Source: Olsenella_L kribbiana
GTDB lineage: Bacteria; Actinomycetota; Coriobacteriia; Coriobacteriales; Atopobiaceae
Assembly: GCF_036408795.1 (NCBI RefSeq)
Contig: NZ_JAZGJP010000006.1
Span: 1 to 64,000, forward strand
Length of the DNA stretch: 64,000 nt
Direction of reading: 5' to 3'
Below are positions 50,888 through 59,513 of this stretch, piece by piece. A program made the translations under genes and the position numbers. The notes below the pieces were generated by a model, which was given only the letters and a program-made list of their open reading frames with translations, had not been told where the DNA came from and did not search any database. How positions within the stretch are numbered: the first letter of the stretch is position 1; every line of letters begins with the position of its first letter.

Positions 50888-51817
50888 CTACCCTCTCGGA
50901 TGCGCCGTGTGCGTCGCATCCTTGAGACGGTCGATCGAAAGATGCGTATAGATCTGTGTCGTCGCAAGCGATTCATGTCCCAGGAGCTCCTGGACGCTCC
51001 TCATATCGGCACCGCCCGAAAGCAGCTCCGTCGCGAAGGCGTGTCGGAGGGAGTGGGGCGTATAGGTCGGATCGATCCCCGCCTCGGCCGAAGCCTCTCT
51101 GAAGCGCCTGCGCAAGGCATCGGCACTCATGCGGCGTCCGCGTGCCGAGAGAAAGAGCGCGTCTGTCATCACGGGGCTCTCTTTTGCAAAGAGCGGCCGC
51201 GCTTCCCTCTCGTAGCGCTCCACGGCGGCAAGGGCGCTTCTATATATGGGCACGATGCGCTCCTTCGAGCCCTTGCCGAAGAGGTGCACAAGCATCTGGT
51301 CAGAATCGATATCCTTCTGATCGAGGGCGGAAGCCTCTGAGATGCGTGCGCCAGTCGCATAGAGGAGCTCGAGGAAGGCCCTGTCGCGCAGGCCTTCTGG
51401 CGTCTCGGAACAGGCCTCGATGAGACGGTCAGCCTCGCTGTCCGTCATTGCATGGGGCAGGCGCTTTGCGCGTTTCGGGCCAGAGACGGCCTCAGCCGCA
51501 TCTGCCGCGATCTTCCCCTCGCCCAGGAGCCACTTGTAGCAGGAGCGCAGCGCGCTCAGGTGCCTGTCGATCGTCGTCGTGGCATATCCCGCCCGCTTGA
51601 GCTCGAAGAGATAGCTCCTGAGCTGGCGGTGCGTCACCTCATGCGGAAGCACTCCCTCGCGCTTTGTCCAAGCGATGTAGGCAGCAAGGTCTGTGCGATA
51701 GGCCCGCACCGTCTGGGGCGAGAGGTTCCTGATCTCGCCGAGGTACTGCAGGAATTTTTCCGCTTCGTCCGCAAAGCGCGTCTGGTCCTCCGTGCGGGCA
51801 TCCGCAGCCTCTGTCAT
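50888..51817 (-). CDS. xerC: Tyrosine recombinase XerC
   Basis: This is a 309-residue protein. The N-terminal SAM-like domain (EKFLQYLGEIRNLSPQTVRAYRTDL) binds the core site. The catalytic residues are present: Arg in GARISEASAL, His-x-x-Arg in HSLRHAFATELL, His in LGHESLATT and Tyr in TQIYTHLS. Its place between trmFO and rpsB matches host XerC/CodV, which resolves chromosome dimers. It is intact, unlike the phage integrase at 7818. Confidence 0.93.
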   Translation of the reverse strand: MTEAADARTEDQTRFADEAEKFLQYLGEIRNLSPQTVRAYRTDLAAYIAWTKREGVLPHEVTHRQLRSYLFELKRAGYATTTIDRHLSALRSCYKWLLGEGKIAADAAEAVSGPKRAKRLPHAMTDSEADRLIEACSETPEGLRDRAFLELLYATGARISEASALDQKDIDSDQMLVHLFGKGSKERIVPIYRSALAAVERYEREARPLFAKESPVMTDALFLSARGRRMSADALRRRFREASAEAGIDPTYTPHSLRHAFATELLSGGADMRSVQELLGHESLATTQIYTHLSIDRLKDATHTAHPRG

Positions 51818-53142
51818 GCTTCGTTCTCGAAGAGGTCTCTGCGCTCTTCCATGAAGGCATCCATCTGGCCAATGGCACGGTCGCGGTAGGCCACATAGCG
51901 TTCGCGCTTCTTGAGCGACTGGTCTGCAAGAGGTGGCACGAGACCGAAATTCACATGCATCGGCTGATAGTCCTTCGTCTCCGGATCGGTCGCGTAGGCG
52001 ACAAGCGCACCGAAGGCCGTCTCGGGCGGAAGCGTGACGAGAGGCTTGTCCGTGATGTCTGCGTAGGTATTGAGCGCCGCAAGCAGGCCCGAAGCGATAG
52101 CCTCGGCATAGCCTTCCGTGCCGCAGATCTGCCCGGCAAGGCGGATATTCGTGCCAGGGATGCCGAAGGTACGGTCGAGGACCTTTGGCGAGTCGACGAA
52201 CGTATTTCTGTGCATGACGCCGTAGCGGAAGAACTCTGCCTCCTCAAGTCCTGGAATCAGGCGGAAGACCCTTTTCTGCTCGGGCCAGGTAAGGTTCGTC
52301 TGGAAGCCCACCATATTGTAGGCAGTGCCAGCCTTGTTCTCGGCTCTCAGCTGCACGGCCGCCCAGGGACGCCTGCCAGTACGTGGATCCTTGAGGCCAA
52401 CCGGCTTCAAGGCACCGAAGCGCAGGGAATCGACACCCGTGCGTGCCACTTCCTCGACCGGCTGGCAGGCGCAGAAGAGATCTGACTGCTCGAAATCGCG
52501 AGCAATCACGCGCTTGGCCGAGATGAGCTCGTCGTAGAACCTCTGATACTCCTCCTTGTCCATGGGGCAGTTCAGGTAGTCCCCTGAGCTCTCTTCCTCG
52601 TAGCGCGACTGCGCAAAGACACGTGTGCGGTCGATCGTCTCGGTGTCGACGATGGGGGCTGCTGCATCGAAGAAGGAAAGCGCTGCACCGCCGAGCTTGT
52701 CAGACAGTGCCTTGAAGAGCGCATCCGAGCAGAGCGGGCCCGCGGCGATGACAGCAGGGCCTTCCGGCAGCTCGCACACCTCTTCGCGGACAAGTTCGAT
52801 CAGAGGCTCCGCCTCGACCATCTCGGTCACCGCTTCCGAGAACCCATCGCGGTCCACGGCAAGCGCGCCGCCTGCCGGCACTGCATGCTCCTTGGCAGCA
52901 GCCAGGACATATGACCCCATCGTCTCGAGCTCGTGCTTGAGGAGTCCGGCTGCACTCTCGAGCCGTGTCGCCTTGAGCGAGTTCGAGCAGACAAGCTCAG
53001 CACAGCGGTCAGTATGATGTGCCACCGTATTGTTCGTCGGGCGCTGCTCATAGAGCTTCACAGGCACGCCCCTATGGGCGAGCTGCAATGCGCATTCCGA
53101 CCCTGCAAGTCCTGCTCCTACGACTGTGACCGTATCTGTCAT
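51814..53142 (-). CDS. trmFO: Methylenetetrahydrofolate-tRNA uracil-5-methyltransferase
   Basis: This is a 442-residue protein from ATG 53142. FAD is bound at VTVVGAGLAGSECALQL. Family motifs include CSNSLKATRLESAAGLLKHE and a catalytic-Cys region CPMDKEEYQRFYDEL, with GVTDIS-type C-terminal LINPYGVMP-like MHVNFGLVPPLADQ. It methylates U54 in the T loop of tRNAs using methylene-THF and FADH2. It overlaps dprA upstream (ATGA) and xerC downstream. Confidence 0.95.
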   Translation of the reverse strand: MTDTVTVVGAGLAGSECALQLAHRGVPVKLYEQRPTNNTVAHHTDRCAELVCSNSLKATRLESAAGLLKHELETMGSYVLAAAKEHAVPAGGALAVDRDGFSEAVTEMVEAEPLIELVREEVCELPEGPAVIAAGPLCSDALFKALSDKLGGAALSFFDAAAPIVDTETIDRTRVFAQSRYEEESSGDYLNCPMDKEEYQRFYDELISAKRVIARDFEQSDLFCACQPVEEVARTGVDSLRFGALKPVGLKDPRTGRRPWAAVQLRAENKAGTAYNMVGFQTNLTWPEQKRVFRLIPGLEEAEFFRYGVMHRNTFVDSPKVLDRTFGIPGTNIRLAGQICGTEGYAEAIASGLLAALNTYADITDKPLVTLPPETAFGALVAYATDPETKDYQPMHVNFGLVPPLADQSLKKRERYVAYRDRAIGQMDAFMEERRDLFENEA

Positions 53143-54041
53143 CCGTCTGGCTCCGCTTCCATGAGGCGATACGCCTTCTCGCTCGGTGCGAAGCATCCGT
53201 CCGGAAGCTTCGTCACGAGCCCCATCTCTTCATAGGATGAGAGCGTATCGGCGACTGTCAATTCATCGAGACCTATCTTACCCGCGAGATCCTGCGGGCG
53301 CATCGGAGAGGCCACGAGCGCCGAAAGAACACGTCCCCAGGCTGGCATGCCAGACCGGGTGAGCCTGCGTTCGCATCCATAATCGCTCGAGAGCACCTGC
53401 TCGAGGCCGAGCTCGTCTGCGATGAGGCCGCAGCCATTCTGGATCAGATAGTTCGTTCCCTGGGAAGTCGGCGAGAATATCGAGCCTGGCACGGCGTAGA
53501 CGCTTCGTCCCATATCCATGGCAGCTTCCGCTGTTCCCATGGTCCCGGATTTCCTGCCTGCCTCGCAGACAATGAGGACGGGCGAGAGTGCAGCAATCAG
53601 GACATTGCGCTTGGGAAACGTATAGCGCTTTGGCCCTTCGCCCCACCTTTCGAGCGAAATGACACAGCCAGCGCCTTTCCTTGCCGCTGCAAAGATATCA
53701 TCCGAAGACCTTGGGTAGACACGGTCGGCGCCACATCCTGAGACGATGACCGTACGTCCGCCTGCCTCGAGCGCTCCCCTGCTTGCCTGGGCATCGCAGC
53801 CAAGCGCCCCTCCCGAGACGATGCAGAGACCCGCCTCAGCCGAGACCCTTCCTGCCATATGCGCGACCTCGAGCCCATAAGGTGTCGCTCTCCGAGCCCC
53901 GATGATGGAGATGCAAGGCCCTTGGAGCGCCTCCGGGTCCCCTATGCCGTATATATGCGGCGCCGTCTCATAGCCTTCCTGCACCAGGGCCGGATAGCCA
54001 GCATCATCTGGATCGAGCTCGAAGCGTTCCTCCCCGCTCAT
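53139..54041 (-). CDS. dprA: DNA-processing protein DprA
   Basis: This is a 300-residue protein. The Rossmann core has CISIIGARRATPYGLEVAHMAGRV, IVSGGALGCDAQASRGALEAGG, VIVSGCGADRVYPRSS and RNVLIAALSPVLIVCEAG, with GSGTMGTAE-type KSGTMGTAEAAMDMGRSVYAVPG. A C-terminal winged helix lies at about 230-300. It loads RecA on incoming single-stranded DNA in transformation. Length is normal for the two-domain form. It overlaps the YraN-like gene by four bases. Confidence 0.94.
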   Translation of the reverse strand: MSGEERFELDPDDAGYPALVQEGYETAPHIYGIGDPEALQGPCISIIGARRATPYGLEVAHMAGRVSAEAGLCIVSGGALGCDAQASRGALEAGGRTVIVSGCGADRVYPRSSDDIFAAARKGAGCVISLERWGEGPKRYTFPKRNVLIAALSPVLIVCEAGRKSGTMGTAEAAMDMGRSVYAVPGSIFSPTSQGTNYLIQNGCGLIADELGLEQVLSSDYGCERRLTRSGMPAWGRVLSALVASPMRPQDLAGKIGLDELTVADTLSSYEEMGLVTKLPDGCFAPSEKAYRLMEAEPDG

Positions 54042-54556
54042 CGCAGACTGCCTTCGTCTTCATCTGAGCAGTAGAAGGCAAGCTGGTCTGGCTCGTCCGA
54101 CCAGAAATAGACGCCGACAAGATGGCGGATGCGCGCATGCTTCGGAGCGAAGATGCCCAGCGCCATCAGGTCGTAGCGCACCGAAGGGACGCGATGGTCT
54201 GCAAGCCACAGGAGCGCTTTCCTGCGGCAGCGCCAGAAGTCGTCCGACGTGACCGTCAGTTCTGGTATGGACATCTGCTCTTCGATATCGGCGACAGATA
54301 CCATGTCCGCAAGGATGGTCTCGCCGTCAAGCGTGCAGCAGATATCCGGCGTATCCTTGCTTCCATCTCCCAGAGAGAGGATGTCTGCCTCCCGGTAGCG
54401 GAAATAGGATGCAGCGATGCGTATGCCCTGTTGATGGAGCGAGGCGCCTTCTTCGGTGCCTTCATCTCCAGCATGCCAGAAGACCGCCGGCCTTCCGCCG
54501 AACTCCCTGGCTTCCTTTTCGCCCAGCTCTTCTGTGCCATTCCCACGCTCTGCCAT
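54038..54556 (-). CDS. YraN-position protein, degenerate nuclease fold
   Basis: This is a 172-residue acidic protein between rnhB and dprA, the usual place of yraN (UPF0102). Parts align with the YraN fold: IRIAASYFRYREADILSLGDG (where YraN has a G-E-I-D motif), ILADMVSVADIEEQMS (where EVK is expected) and LADHRVPSVRYDLMALGIF. The active residues of the nuclease, the Glu-Asp pair and Glu-Val-Lys, are replaced, so it should not cut DNA. It keeps an extra acidic N-terminus (EELGEKEAREFGG). It may be a fast-evolving or repurposed homologue; a link to DNA uptake is a guess from its neighbours. Confidence 0.55.
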   Translation of the reverse strand: MAERGNGTEELGEKEAREFGGRPAVFWHAGDEGTEEGASLHQQGIRIAASYFRYREADILSLGDGSKDTPDICCTLDGETILADMVSVADIEEQMSIPELTVTSDDFWRCRRKALLWLADHRVPSVRYDLMALGIFAPKHARIRHLVGVYFWSDEPDQLAFYCSDEDEGSLR

Positions 54557-54706
54557 AGAGGCTCCCTTCTTTCGCTCTAAGGACTATGGCAGAGACGTCT
54601 TGCACAGATGGAAGCCTTCGCTGCCACGGACCTCGCAGGAAACTGGCAGCTACCCCAGAGGTGCTGGTCAGAAGCATGGCTGCAAGCGGCTCAGGCAGAG
54701 AAAACA

Positions 54707-55486
54707 TCAGAAGAGCCTGGTGCCCTCCACAAAATTGCTGCAGAACGATGCCCGGTGATAGGGTGTGAGGCCATATTTCCTGATGGCATCGATGTGCTCC
54801 TTCGAGCCATACCCCTTGCAGGCATCCCACCCGTAGGCAGGATATTCCTCCGCAAGCTCGCACATGAGATGGTCTCGCGTGACCTTGGCGACGATGGAGG
54901 CTGCAGCGATGGCAGCGATGCGTGCATCGCCCTTCACAAGGGTCTTCTCCTTCGGGTGGACATGCACCGGGTTGCCATCGATCAGGACGCAGTCAGGCTC
55001 GACACCGCAGGAAGCGATCGCCTCTGCCATGGCACGCCTCAGGCATGCCGACATGCCGAGAGCATCTATCGTCTCGGGCGGGATATGGGCCATGCCGATA
55101 GCGATGGCGACATCTGCAATCTCTGCCGCAAGCACTTCCCTCTTCTCTGGCGTCAGCTGCTTCGAATCATTGAGGCCCCAGATCTTGGGATCTGCTGGCA
55201 GGATGACGGCACCGACGGTCAGAGGTCCTGCTATGGCGCCACGTCCGACCTCGTCGACGCCGATGACAAGCCCAGGGCCACCGAGCTCTTCCTGGAGGGC
55301 ATACATCTGCTCGACACGCTCACGTTCTGCTGCCTCCTTCTCGTGCCGTCTATCTGCGCGCGCAAGCGCGTCCTGGACCTGCTTTCTGCTGTCATCCCTA
55401 TAGAGCTCTTCGAGGGCGCCAAGCTCCTCGAAGCTCGCCTCATGCAGCTTCCGTGCTATATCGCGTGCAGGCTCTCTCTTCTCCAC
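54707..55486 (-). CDS. rnhB: Ribonuclease HII
   Basis: This is a 259-residue protein. The first 70 residues are a helical extension (RRHEKEAAERERVEQMYALQ). The catalytic core starts LVIGVDEVGRGAIAGPLTVGAVIL (Asp and Glu), then LNDSKQLTPEKREVLA, CVLIDGN (catalytic Asp), GDARIAAIAAASIVAKVTRD and GWDACKGYGSKEH. It removes RNA from RNA-DNA hybrids. It follows rplS after a hairpin. Confidence 0.95.
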   Translation of the reverse strand: MEKREPARDIARKLHEASFEELGALEELYRDDSRKQVQDALARADRRHEKEAAERERVEQMYALQEELGGPGLVIGVDEVGRGAIAGPLTVGAVILPADPKIWGLNDSKQLTPEKREVLAAEIADVAIAIGMAHIPPETIDALGMSACLRRAMAEAIASCGVEPDCVLIDGNPVHVHPKEKTLVKGDARIAAIAAASIVAKVTRDHLMCELAEEYPAYGWDACKGYGSKEHIDAIRKYGLTPYHRASFCSNFVEGTRLF

Positions 55487-55506
55487 CAGCGGCTCCCTCT
55501 ATAGCA

Positions 55507-55531
55507 GAAGAGGGCCTCATCGGCCCTCTTC
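55507..55531 (-). terminator. Hairpin after rplS
   Basis: GAAGAGGGCC and GGCCCTCTTC form a 10-bp stem around TCATC. On the minus strand TGCTAT follows; the U-tract is weak. It lies 18 bases after rplS and before rnhB. Confidence 0.65.
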
Positions 55532-55548
55532 CTTCCGTGCTTGTGTGC

Positions 55549-55893
55549 TTAGGCACGCTTCTCGCGGATGCGAGCAGCCTTGCCGACGCGGTCGCGCAGA
55601 TAGTAGAGCTTTGCGCGGTTGACCTCGCCGTGACGGACAACCTCGAGCTTGGCGATCTTCGGGGAGTTCACCGGGAAGGTACGCTCGACGCCGATACCGA
55701 AGCTGATCTTGCGGACCGTGAAGGTCTCGCGTGCGCCTGCGCCGCTCATGCGGATGACGTCGCCCTGGAAGACCTGAATACGCTCGCGGTCGCCCTCCTT
55801 GATGCGGTAGTGAACCTTCACATTGTCGCCGACGAGGATCTGCGGAATGTCTTCGCGGATCTGCTGACGCTCGATAGCGCGGATGTAGTCCAT
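55549..55893 (-). CDS. rplS: 50S ribosomal protein L19
   Basis: This is a 114-residue basic protein. Family motifs: GDNVKVHYRIKEGDRERIQVFQGDVI, then FTVRKISFGIGVERTFPVNSPKI and the basic C-terminus LRDRVGKAARIREKRA. It sits at the subunit interface. In most bacteria it follows trmD, but here glyQS and ppdK separate them. Confidence 0.96.
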   Translation of the reverse strand: MDYIRAIERQQIREDIPQILVGDNVKVHYRIKEGDRERIQVFQGDVIRMSGAGARETFTVRKISFGIGVERTFPVNSPKIAKLEVVRHGEVNRAKLYYLRDRVGKAARIREKRA

Positions 55894-56035
55894 ATTCGTT
55901 CCTTGTCTCTAGAGGTGCCGACGCTCCTGCGAACGACACATAGGTTTACACACAAGATGTGATTATACGGCAGGTCTGGCTCCGCCACAACAGAAACATG
56001 ACTGCAGATAACCTGCACAATCCAAGATAGCACAA

Positions 56036-56065
56036 AGGGAGGGGCGCTCAGCGCGTCCCTCCCTT
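56036..56065 (-). terminator. Terminator after ppdK
   Basis: On the minus strand GGGAGGGACGCGC and a matching GCGCCCCTCCC arm form a GC-rich stem with loop TGA, followed by TTTGTG. It lies 21 bases past the ppdK stop. Confidence 0.75.
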
Positions 56066-56085
56066 CAATCAGTCAGGCGATAAGC

Positions 56086-58845
56086 CTACTTGGCAAGCGT
56101 CTTTGCGCCGCCGTTGGATTCGATCTTTGCCTGTGCCGCAGCAAGACGTGCGATAGGCACGCGGTACGGCGAGCAGGACACGTAGTCGAGGCCGAGGTCG
56201 TAGTACATGTGGATGGACTCAGGATCGCCACCGGTCTCGCCGCAGACGCCGCAGACGATGTTCGGGTTGCCCTTGTGGCCACCCTTGACGCCCATTTCGA
56301 CGAGCTTTGCGACGCCCGGATCGAGCGTTGCGAACGGGTTCGTCTTGACGATCTTCTTCTCGAGGTAGAGCGGCATGAATGCGGACTCGACGTCGTCACG
56401 AGAGAAGCCGAGGCAGGTCTGCGTGAGGTCGTTCGTGCCGAAGGAGAAGAAGTCTGCGTGATGAGCGATGTCCTCGCTCATGATGGCAGCACGCGGCAGC
56501 TCGATCATCGTGCCCACGGGGATGTCAAGCTCGACGCCGTACTCGTCGGCGACCTTCTTGACGTTCTCCTCGACGACACCACGGACGATCTCGATCTCGC
56601 GCTCGAAGCCGACGAGCGGAATCATGATCTCCGGCTTCGGGTTCAGGCCCTGCTTGATGAGCTCGGCTGCTGCAGAGGCGATTGCCTTGACCTGCATTAC
56701 GTTGAGCTCAGGATAGACGAGGCCGAGACGGCAGCCACGAAGGCCGAGCATCGGGTTGGCCTCCTGGAAGGAGTCGAGCTTTGCCAGGAGCTGGCGCTTC
56801 TCGGTGCAGTCCTTGCCAGCATCCTCCTCCTTGGTGATCTCGACTTCAAGGTCGCGCGGGTTGTCGAGGAACTCGTGCAGAGGCGGGTCGAGGAGACGGA
56901 CGATGACGGTCTTGCCGTCCATGGCCTTGAACATGCCAAGGAAGTCGCCCTTCTGGGCAGCACCGAGCTTCTCGAGGGAGTCAGCCTTGACGGCGTCGTC
57001 CTCTGCGAGGATGAAGTTCTGGATGAGCTGCTTGCGATCGCCGAGGAACATGTGCTCGGTACGGTCGAGACCGATGCCCTCTGCACCGTTGTCAGCAGAG
57101 AGCTGTGCATCTGCCGGGTTGTCGGCGTTTGCACGGACACCGATGACGCGGCCGCGCTCCGAATCCTTGCGGATCTCGTCGGCCCAGTCGAGGATGGTCT
57201 CAAGGTCGCCGCCAAGCTCCGGACGTACCAGAGGAACCTCGCCGAGGATGACATCGCCGGTCGTGCCGTCGATGGAGATGACGTCGCCCTCGTGGAGCAC
57301 GACATCGGTGCCAGAGACGGAGACCATCTTGTTAGGAGCATCGATGTTCAGTGCCTCGACGCCGCAGACGCACGGCGCGCCCATGCCACGAGCGATGACT
57401 GCTGCGTGAGAGGTCTTGCCGCCGTGAGACGTCAGGATGCCCTCAGCTGCAACCATGCCCTTGAGGTCGTCAGGCGTGGTCTCCCAGCGGACGAGGATGC
57501 AGGGCTTGCCTGCCTCCTTGAAGGCCTCTGCATCGGCAGAGGAGAAGACGACGCCGCCGGTTGCTGCACCAGGAGAAGCGTTGAGGCCCTTGGCGAGGAC
57601 ATCGTACTTTGCGGACTTGTCGAACTGCGGGTGCAGAAGCTGGTCGAGCTGCTCAGGAGCTACGCGCATGACAGCCTGCTCCTTGGTGATGCGGCCCTCT
57701 TCATACATCTGGATGGCGACCTTGAGAGCGGAAAGTGCAGTGCGCTTGCCGACACGGGTCTGGAGCATCCAGAGCTTGCCCTGCTCGATGGTGAACTCGA
57801 GGTCCATCATGTCTGCGTAGTGGTCCTCGAGGATCTCGAAGACGTGGTAGAGCTCCTTGCCTGCCTCCTCGAGGCCCGGGGTCTTCGGGAGGTCGGAGAT
57901 CGGCTGGGTGTTGCGGATGCCAGCCACGACGTCCTCGCCCTGAGCGTTGACGAGGAAGTCGCCGTAGCGCTCGTTGGAGCCGTCAGCAGGGTTGCGCGTG
58001 AAGGCGACGCCGGTTGCGGAGGTGTTGCCCTTGTTGCCGAAGACCATGACCTGGACGTTCACGGCCGTGCCGAGATCGTCGGGGATCTTGTTCTGCTTGC
58101 GGTAGAGGATTGCGCGCGGCGTGTTCCAGGAGCCGAAGACTGCCTGCTCTGCAAGGCGGAGCTGCAGGTACGGATCGGACGGGAAGACAGCCTTGCCGCC
58201 CTCTGCAACCTCGGGATACTTCTCTGCGTCGACGTTGTCGGCGAAGATCTGCTTGAAGGTTGCGACGAGGTCCTTGAGGTCGTCTGCGTCGAGCTCGGTG
58301 TCGAGCTTGACGCCCTTCTCGGCCTTCTTGGCGTTGATGGCATCCTCGAAGAGCTGGCCATTCACGCCCATGACGACGTCAGAGAACATCTGGACGAAAC
58401 GACGATAGGAGTCCCATGCGAAGCGCGGGTTCTGGGTCTGCTTGATGAGGCCCTGGACGGAGTCATCGTTGAGACCGAGGTTCAGGACCGTGTCCATCAT
58501 GCCCGGCATCGAGAACGGTGCACCGGAACGGACGGAGACAAGCAGAGGATCCTCCTTGTCGCCGAGCTTCTTGCCCATGCGCTCCTCGAGATCCTTGCGG
58601 TAGACATCGATCTCGTCGAGAACGCCATCAGGCCACACGTTGCCAGCACCAGAGTAGGCGACGCAGGTCTGGCAGGAAATCGTGAATCCTGGAGGGACAG
58701 GAAGACCGATGTTTGCCATCTCTGCAAGGTTTGCACCCTTGCCGCCCGTAATCCACTTCGCTTCGTCAACGGTCTTGCCTGCGACCTCGGTCACATTGTT
58801 GCCGTTGGCGTCCTTGCCGAAGCGATACACATGCTTCTCAGCCAT
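56086..58845 (-). CDS. ppdK: Pyruvate, phosphate dikinase
   Basis: This is a 919-residue protein. The N-terminal ATP-grasp domain starts GKDANGNNVTEVAGKTVDEAKWITGGKGANLAEM. The swivelling domain carries the phospho-His in GGKTSHAAVIARGMG. The C-terminal TIM barrel has RTEHMFL, IMIPLVG, GTMIELPRA and the catalytic CGVCGETGGDP. It interconverts pyruvate, ATP and phosphate with PEP, AMP and pyrophosphate. AAGGAGT precedes ATG 58845. A PPDK regulator-like fragment is encoded upstream, so activity may be tied to it. Confidence 0.96.
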   Translation of the reverse strand: MAEKHVYRFGKDANGNNVTEVAGKTVDEAKWITGGKGANLAEMANIGLPVPPGFTISCQTCVAYSGAGNVWPDGVLDEIDVYRKDLEERMGKKLGDKEDPLLVSVRSGAPFSMPGMMDTVLNLGLNDDSVQGLIKQTQNPRFAWDSYRRFVQMFSDVVMGVNGQLFEDAINAKKAEKGVKLDTELDADDLKDLVATFKQIFADNVDAEKYPEVAEGGKAVFPSDPYLQLRLAEQAVFGSWNTPRAILYRKQNKIPDDLGTAVNVQVMVFGNKGNTSATGVAFTRNPADGSNERYGDFLVNAQGEDVVAGIRNTQPISDLPKTPGLEEAGKELYHVFEILEDHYADMMDLEFTIEQGKLWMLQTRVGKRTALSALKVAIQMYEEGRITKEQAVMRVAPEQLDQLLHPQFDKSAKYDVLAKGLNASPGAATGGVVFSSADAEAFKEAGKPCILVRWETTPDDLKGMVAAEGILTSHGGKTSHAAVIARGMGAPCVCGVEALNIDAPNKMVSVSGTDVVLHEGDVISIDGTTGDVILGEVPLVRPELGGDLETILDWADEIRKDSERGRVIGVRANADNPADAQLSADNGAEGIGLDRTEHMFLGDRKQLIQNFILAEDDAVKADSLEKLGAAQKGDFLGMFKAMDGKTVIVRLLDPPLHEFLDNPRDLEVEITKEEDAGKDCTEKRQLLAKLDSFQEANPMLGLRGCRLGLVYPELNVMQVKAIASAAAELIKQGLNPKPEIMIPLVGFEREIEIVRGVVEENVKKVADEYGVELDIPVGTMIELPRAAIMSEDIAHHADFFSFGTNDLTQTCLGFSRDDVESAFMPLYLEKKIVKTNPFATLDPGVAKLVEMGVKGGHKGNPNIVCGVCGETGGDPESIHMYYDLGLDYVSCSPYRVPIARLAAAQAKIESNGGAKTLAK

Positions 58846-58885
58846 AGCACTCCTTAAACAACTTGTACTTGCCGTCTATCAAGAA

Positions 58886-58917
58886 GATGCCTGCCGCAGT
58901 TACCCGAGGCAGGCATC
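58886..58917 (-). promoter_or_regulatory. Perfect hairpin in the ppdK leader
   Basis: GATGCCTGCC and GGCAGGCATC form a 10-bp stem around 12 bases, 41 bases upstream of the ppdK start and about ten bases after the expected transcription start of the -10 box at 58935. A short TTCTT follows on the minus strand. It could terminate upstream transcription or act as a 5' structure for ppdK. Confidence 0.55.
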
Positions 58918-58934
58918 CACTGATCACGTTTTTT

Positions 58935-58940
58935 AGTATA
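58935..58940 (-). promoter_or_regulatory. Candidate ppdK -10 box (TATACT)
   Basis: TATACT on the minus strand lies about 90 bases before the ppdK start in an AT-rich 196-base gap. No convincing -35 box is seen at 17 bases; TTGGA abuts it. Together with the hairpin at 58886-58917 it suggests ppdK has its own promoter. Confidence 0.4.
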
Positions 58941-59041
58941 TCCAAGGAATGCAGTGCGCTATGCCAGAATGGTTTTTTAGCCGTTAACGGATTTACGCTT
59001 GATTTCGTTAACAAGTTGTGATTCTGACATGCTAGCTCTGA

Positions 59042-59422
59042 TTACTGGCGGTTGCGCAGAGCGCCGACCTCCTCGGAGGGCTCGACACCGGTGAGGCCGG
59101 ACAGCACCGTGATGGCCGGACCCATGAGGTCGATCGAAGGGATGCCCCTCGACTCGCAGGCATCGCGAACCTCGCGGCGGAGCGCCGAGGTGCCGATCGT
59201 ATGGAACACTGCCATCGGGCGGTCGGACTCCATCTGCTCGTCCAGGAACTTCTCGACCTCTTCGATCGTGCGGACCCTGGTCAGGCGGACGACGTCGACG
59301 AGATCCTTGTCGAACTGCGCCTCGGCTGCGTCTACGACGGCAGAAGCGGTGGTTCCGAGAGAGTCAGAGATAACAAGGACCTTGGCCTTGGGGGGCTGGT
59401 AATCGAGCTCAAGAGTGTCCAT
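59042..59422 (-). CDS. PPDK regulatory protein-like, N-terminal domain only
   Basis: A 126-residue protein starts at ATG 59422, with AGGAGG before it. It corresponds to the N-terminal half of the PEP synthase/PPDK regulatory kinase-pyrophosphorylase family (DUF299): VLVISDSLGTTASAVVDAAEAQF, RVRTIEEVEKFLDEQ, VFHTIGTSALRREVRDACES, and DLMGPAITVLSGLTGVEPSEE. Full-length members have about 270 residues with a P-loop and catalytic region in the second half; this one stops at NRQ with no trace of that half. It lies between glyS and ppdK. It may be a regulatory or binding domain alone, or the remnant of a broken gene. Confidence 0.75.
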   Translation of the reverse strand: MDTLELDYQPPKAKVLVISDSLGTTASAVVDAAEAQFDKDLVDVVRLTRVRTIEEVEKFLDEQMESDRPMAVFHTIGTSALRREVRDACESRGIPSIDLMGPAITVLSGLTGVEPSEEVGALRNRQ

Positions 59423-59482
59423 GCCCGATTCCTCCTTCGAATTCGAACGAATACGTGCAATGCTAGATTAGAGGATATGTCA

Positions 59483-59505
59483 GGCGGTGCAAGTGCTGCA
59501 CCGCC
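59483..59505 (-). terminator. Hairpin after glyS
   Basis: GGCGGTGCA and TGCACCGCC form a 9-bp stem around five bases. No clear U-tract follows on the minus strand (TGACATATCC). It overlaps the space between glyS and the PPDK-regulator-like gene. Confidence 0.4.
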
Positions 59506-59513
59506 GAAATGCC

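Noticed and set aside
56209..58857. Plus-strand open frame of about 880 codons
   Set aside because: Antisense to ppdK, whose motifs and start site are clear. Composition is typical of a reverse-strand shadow.
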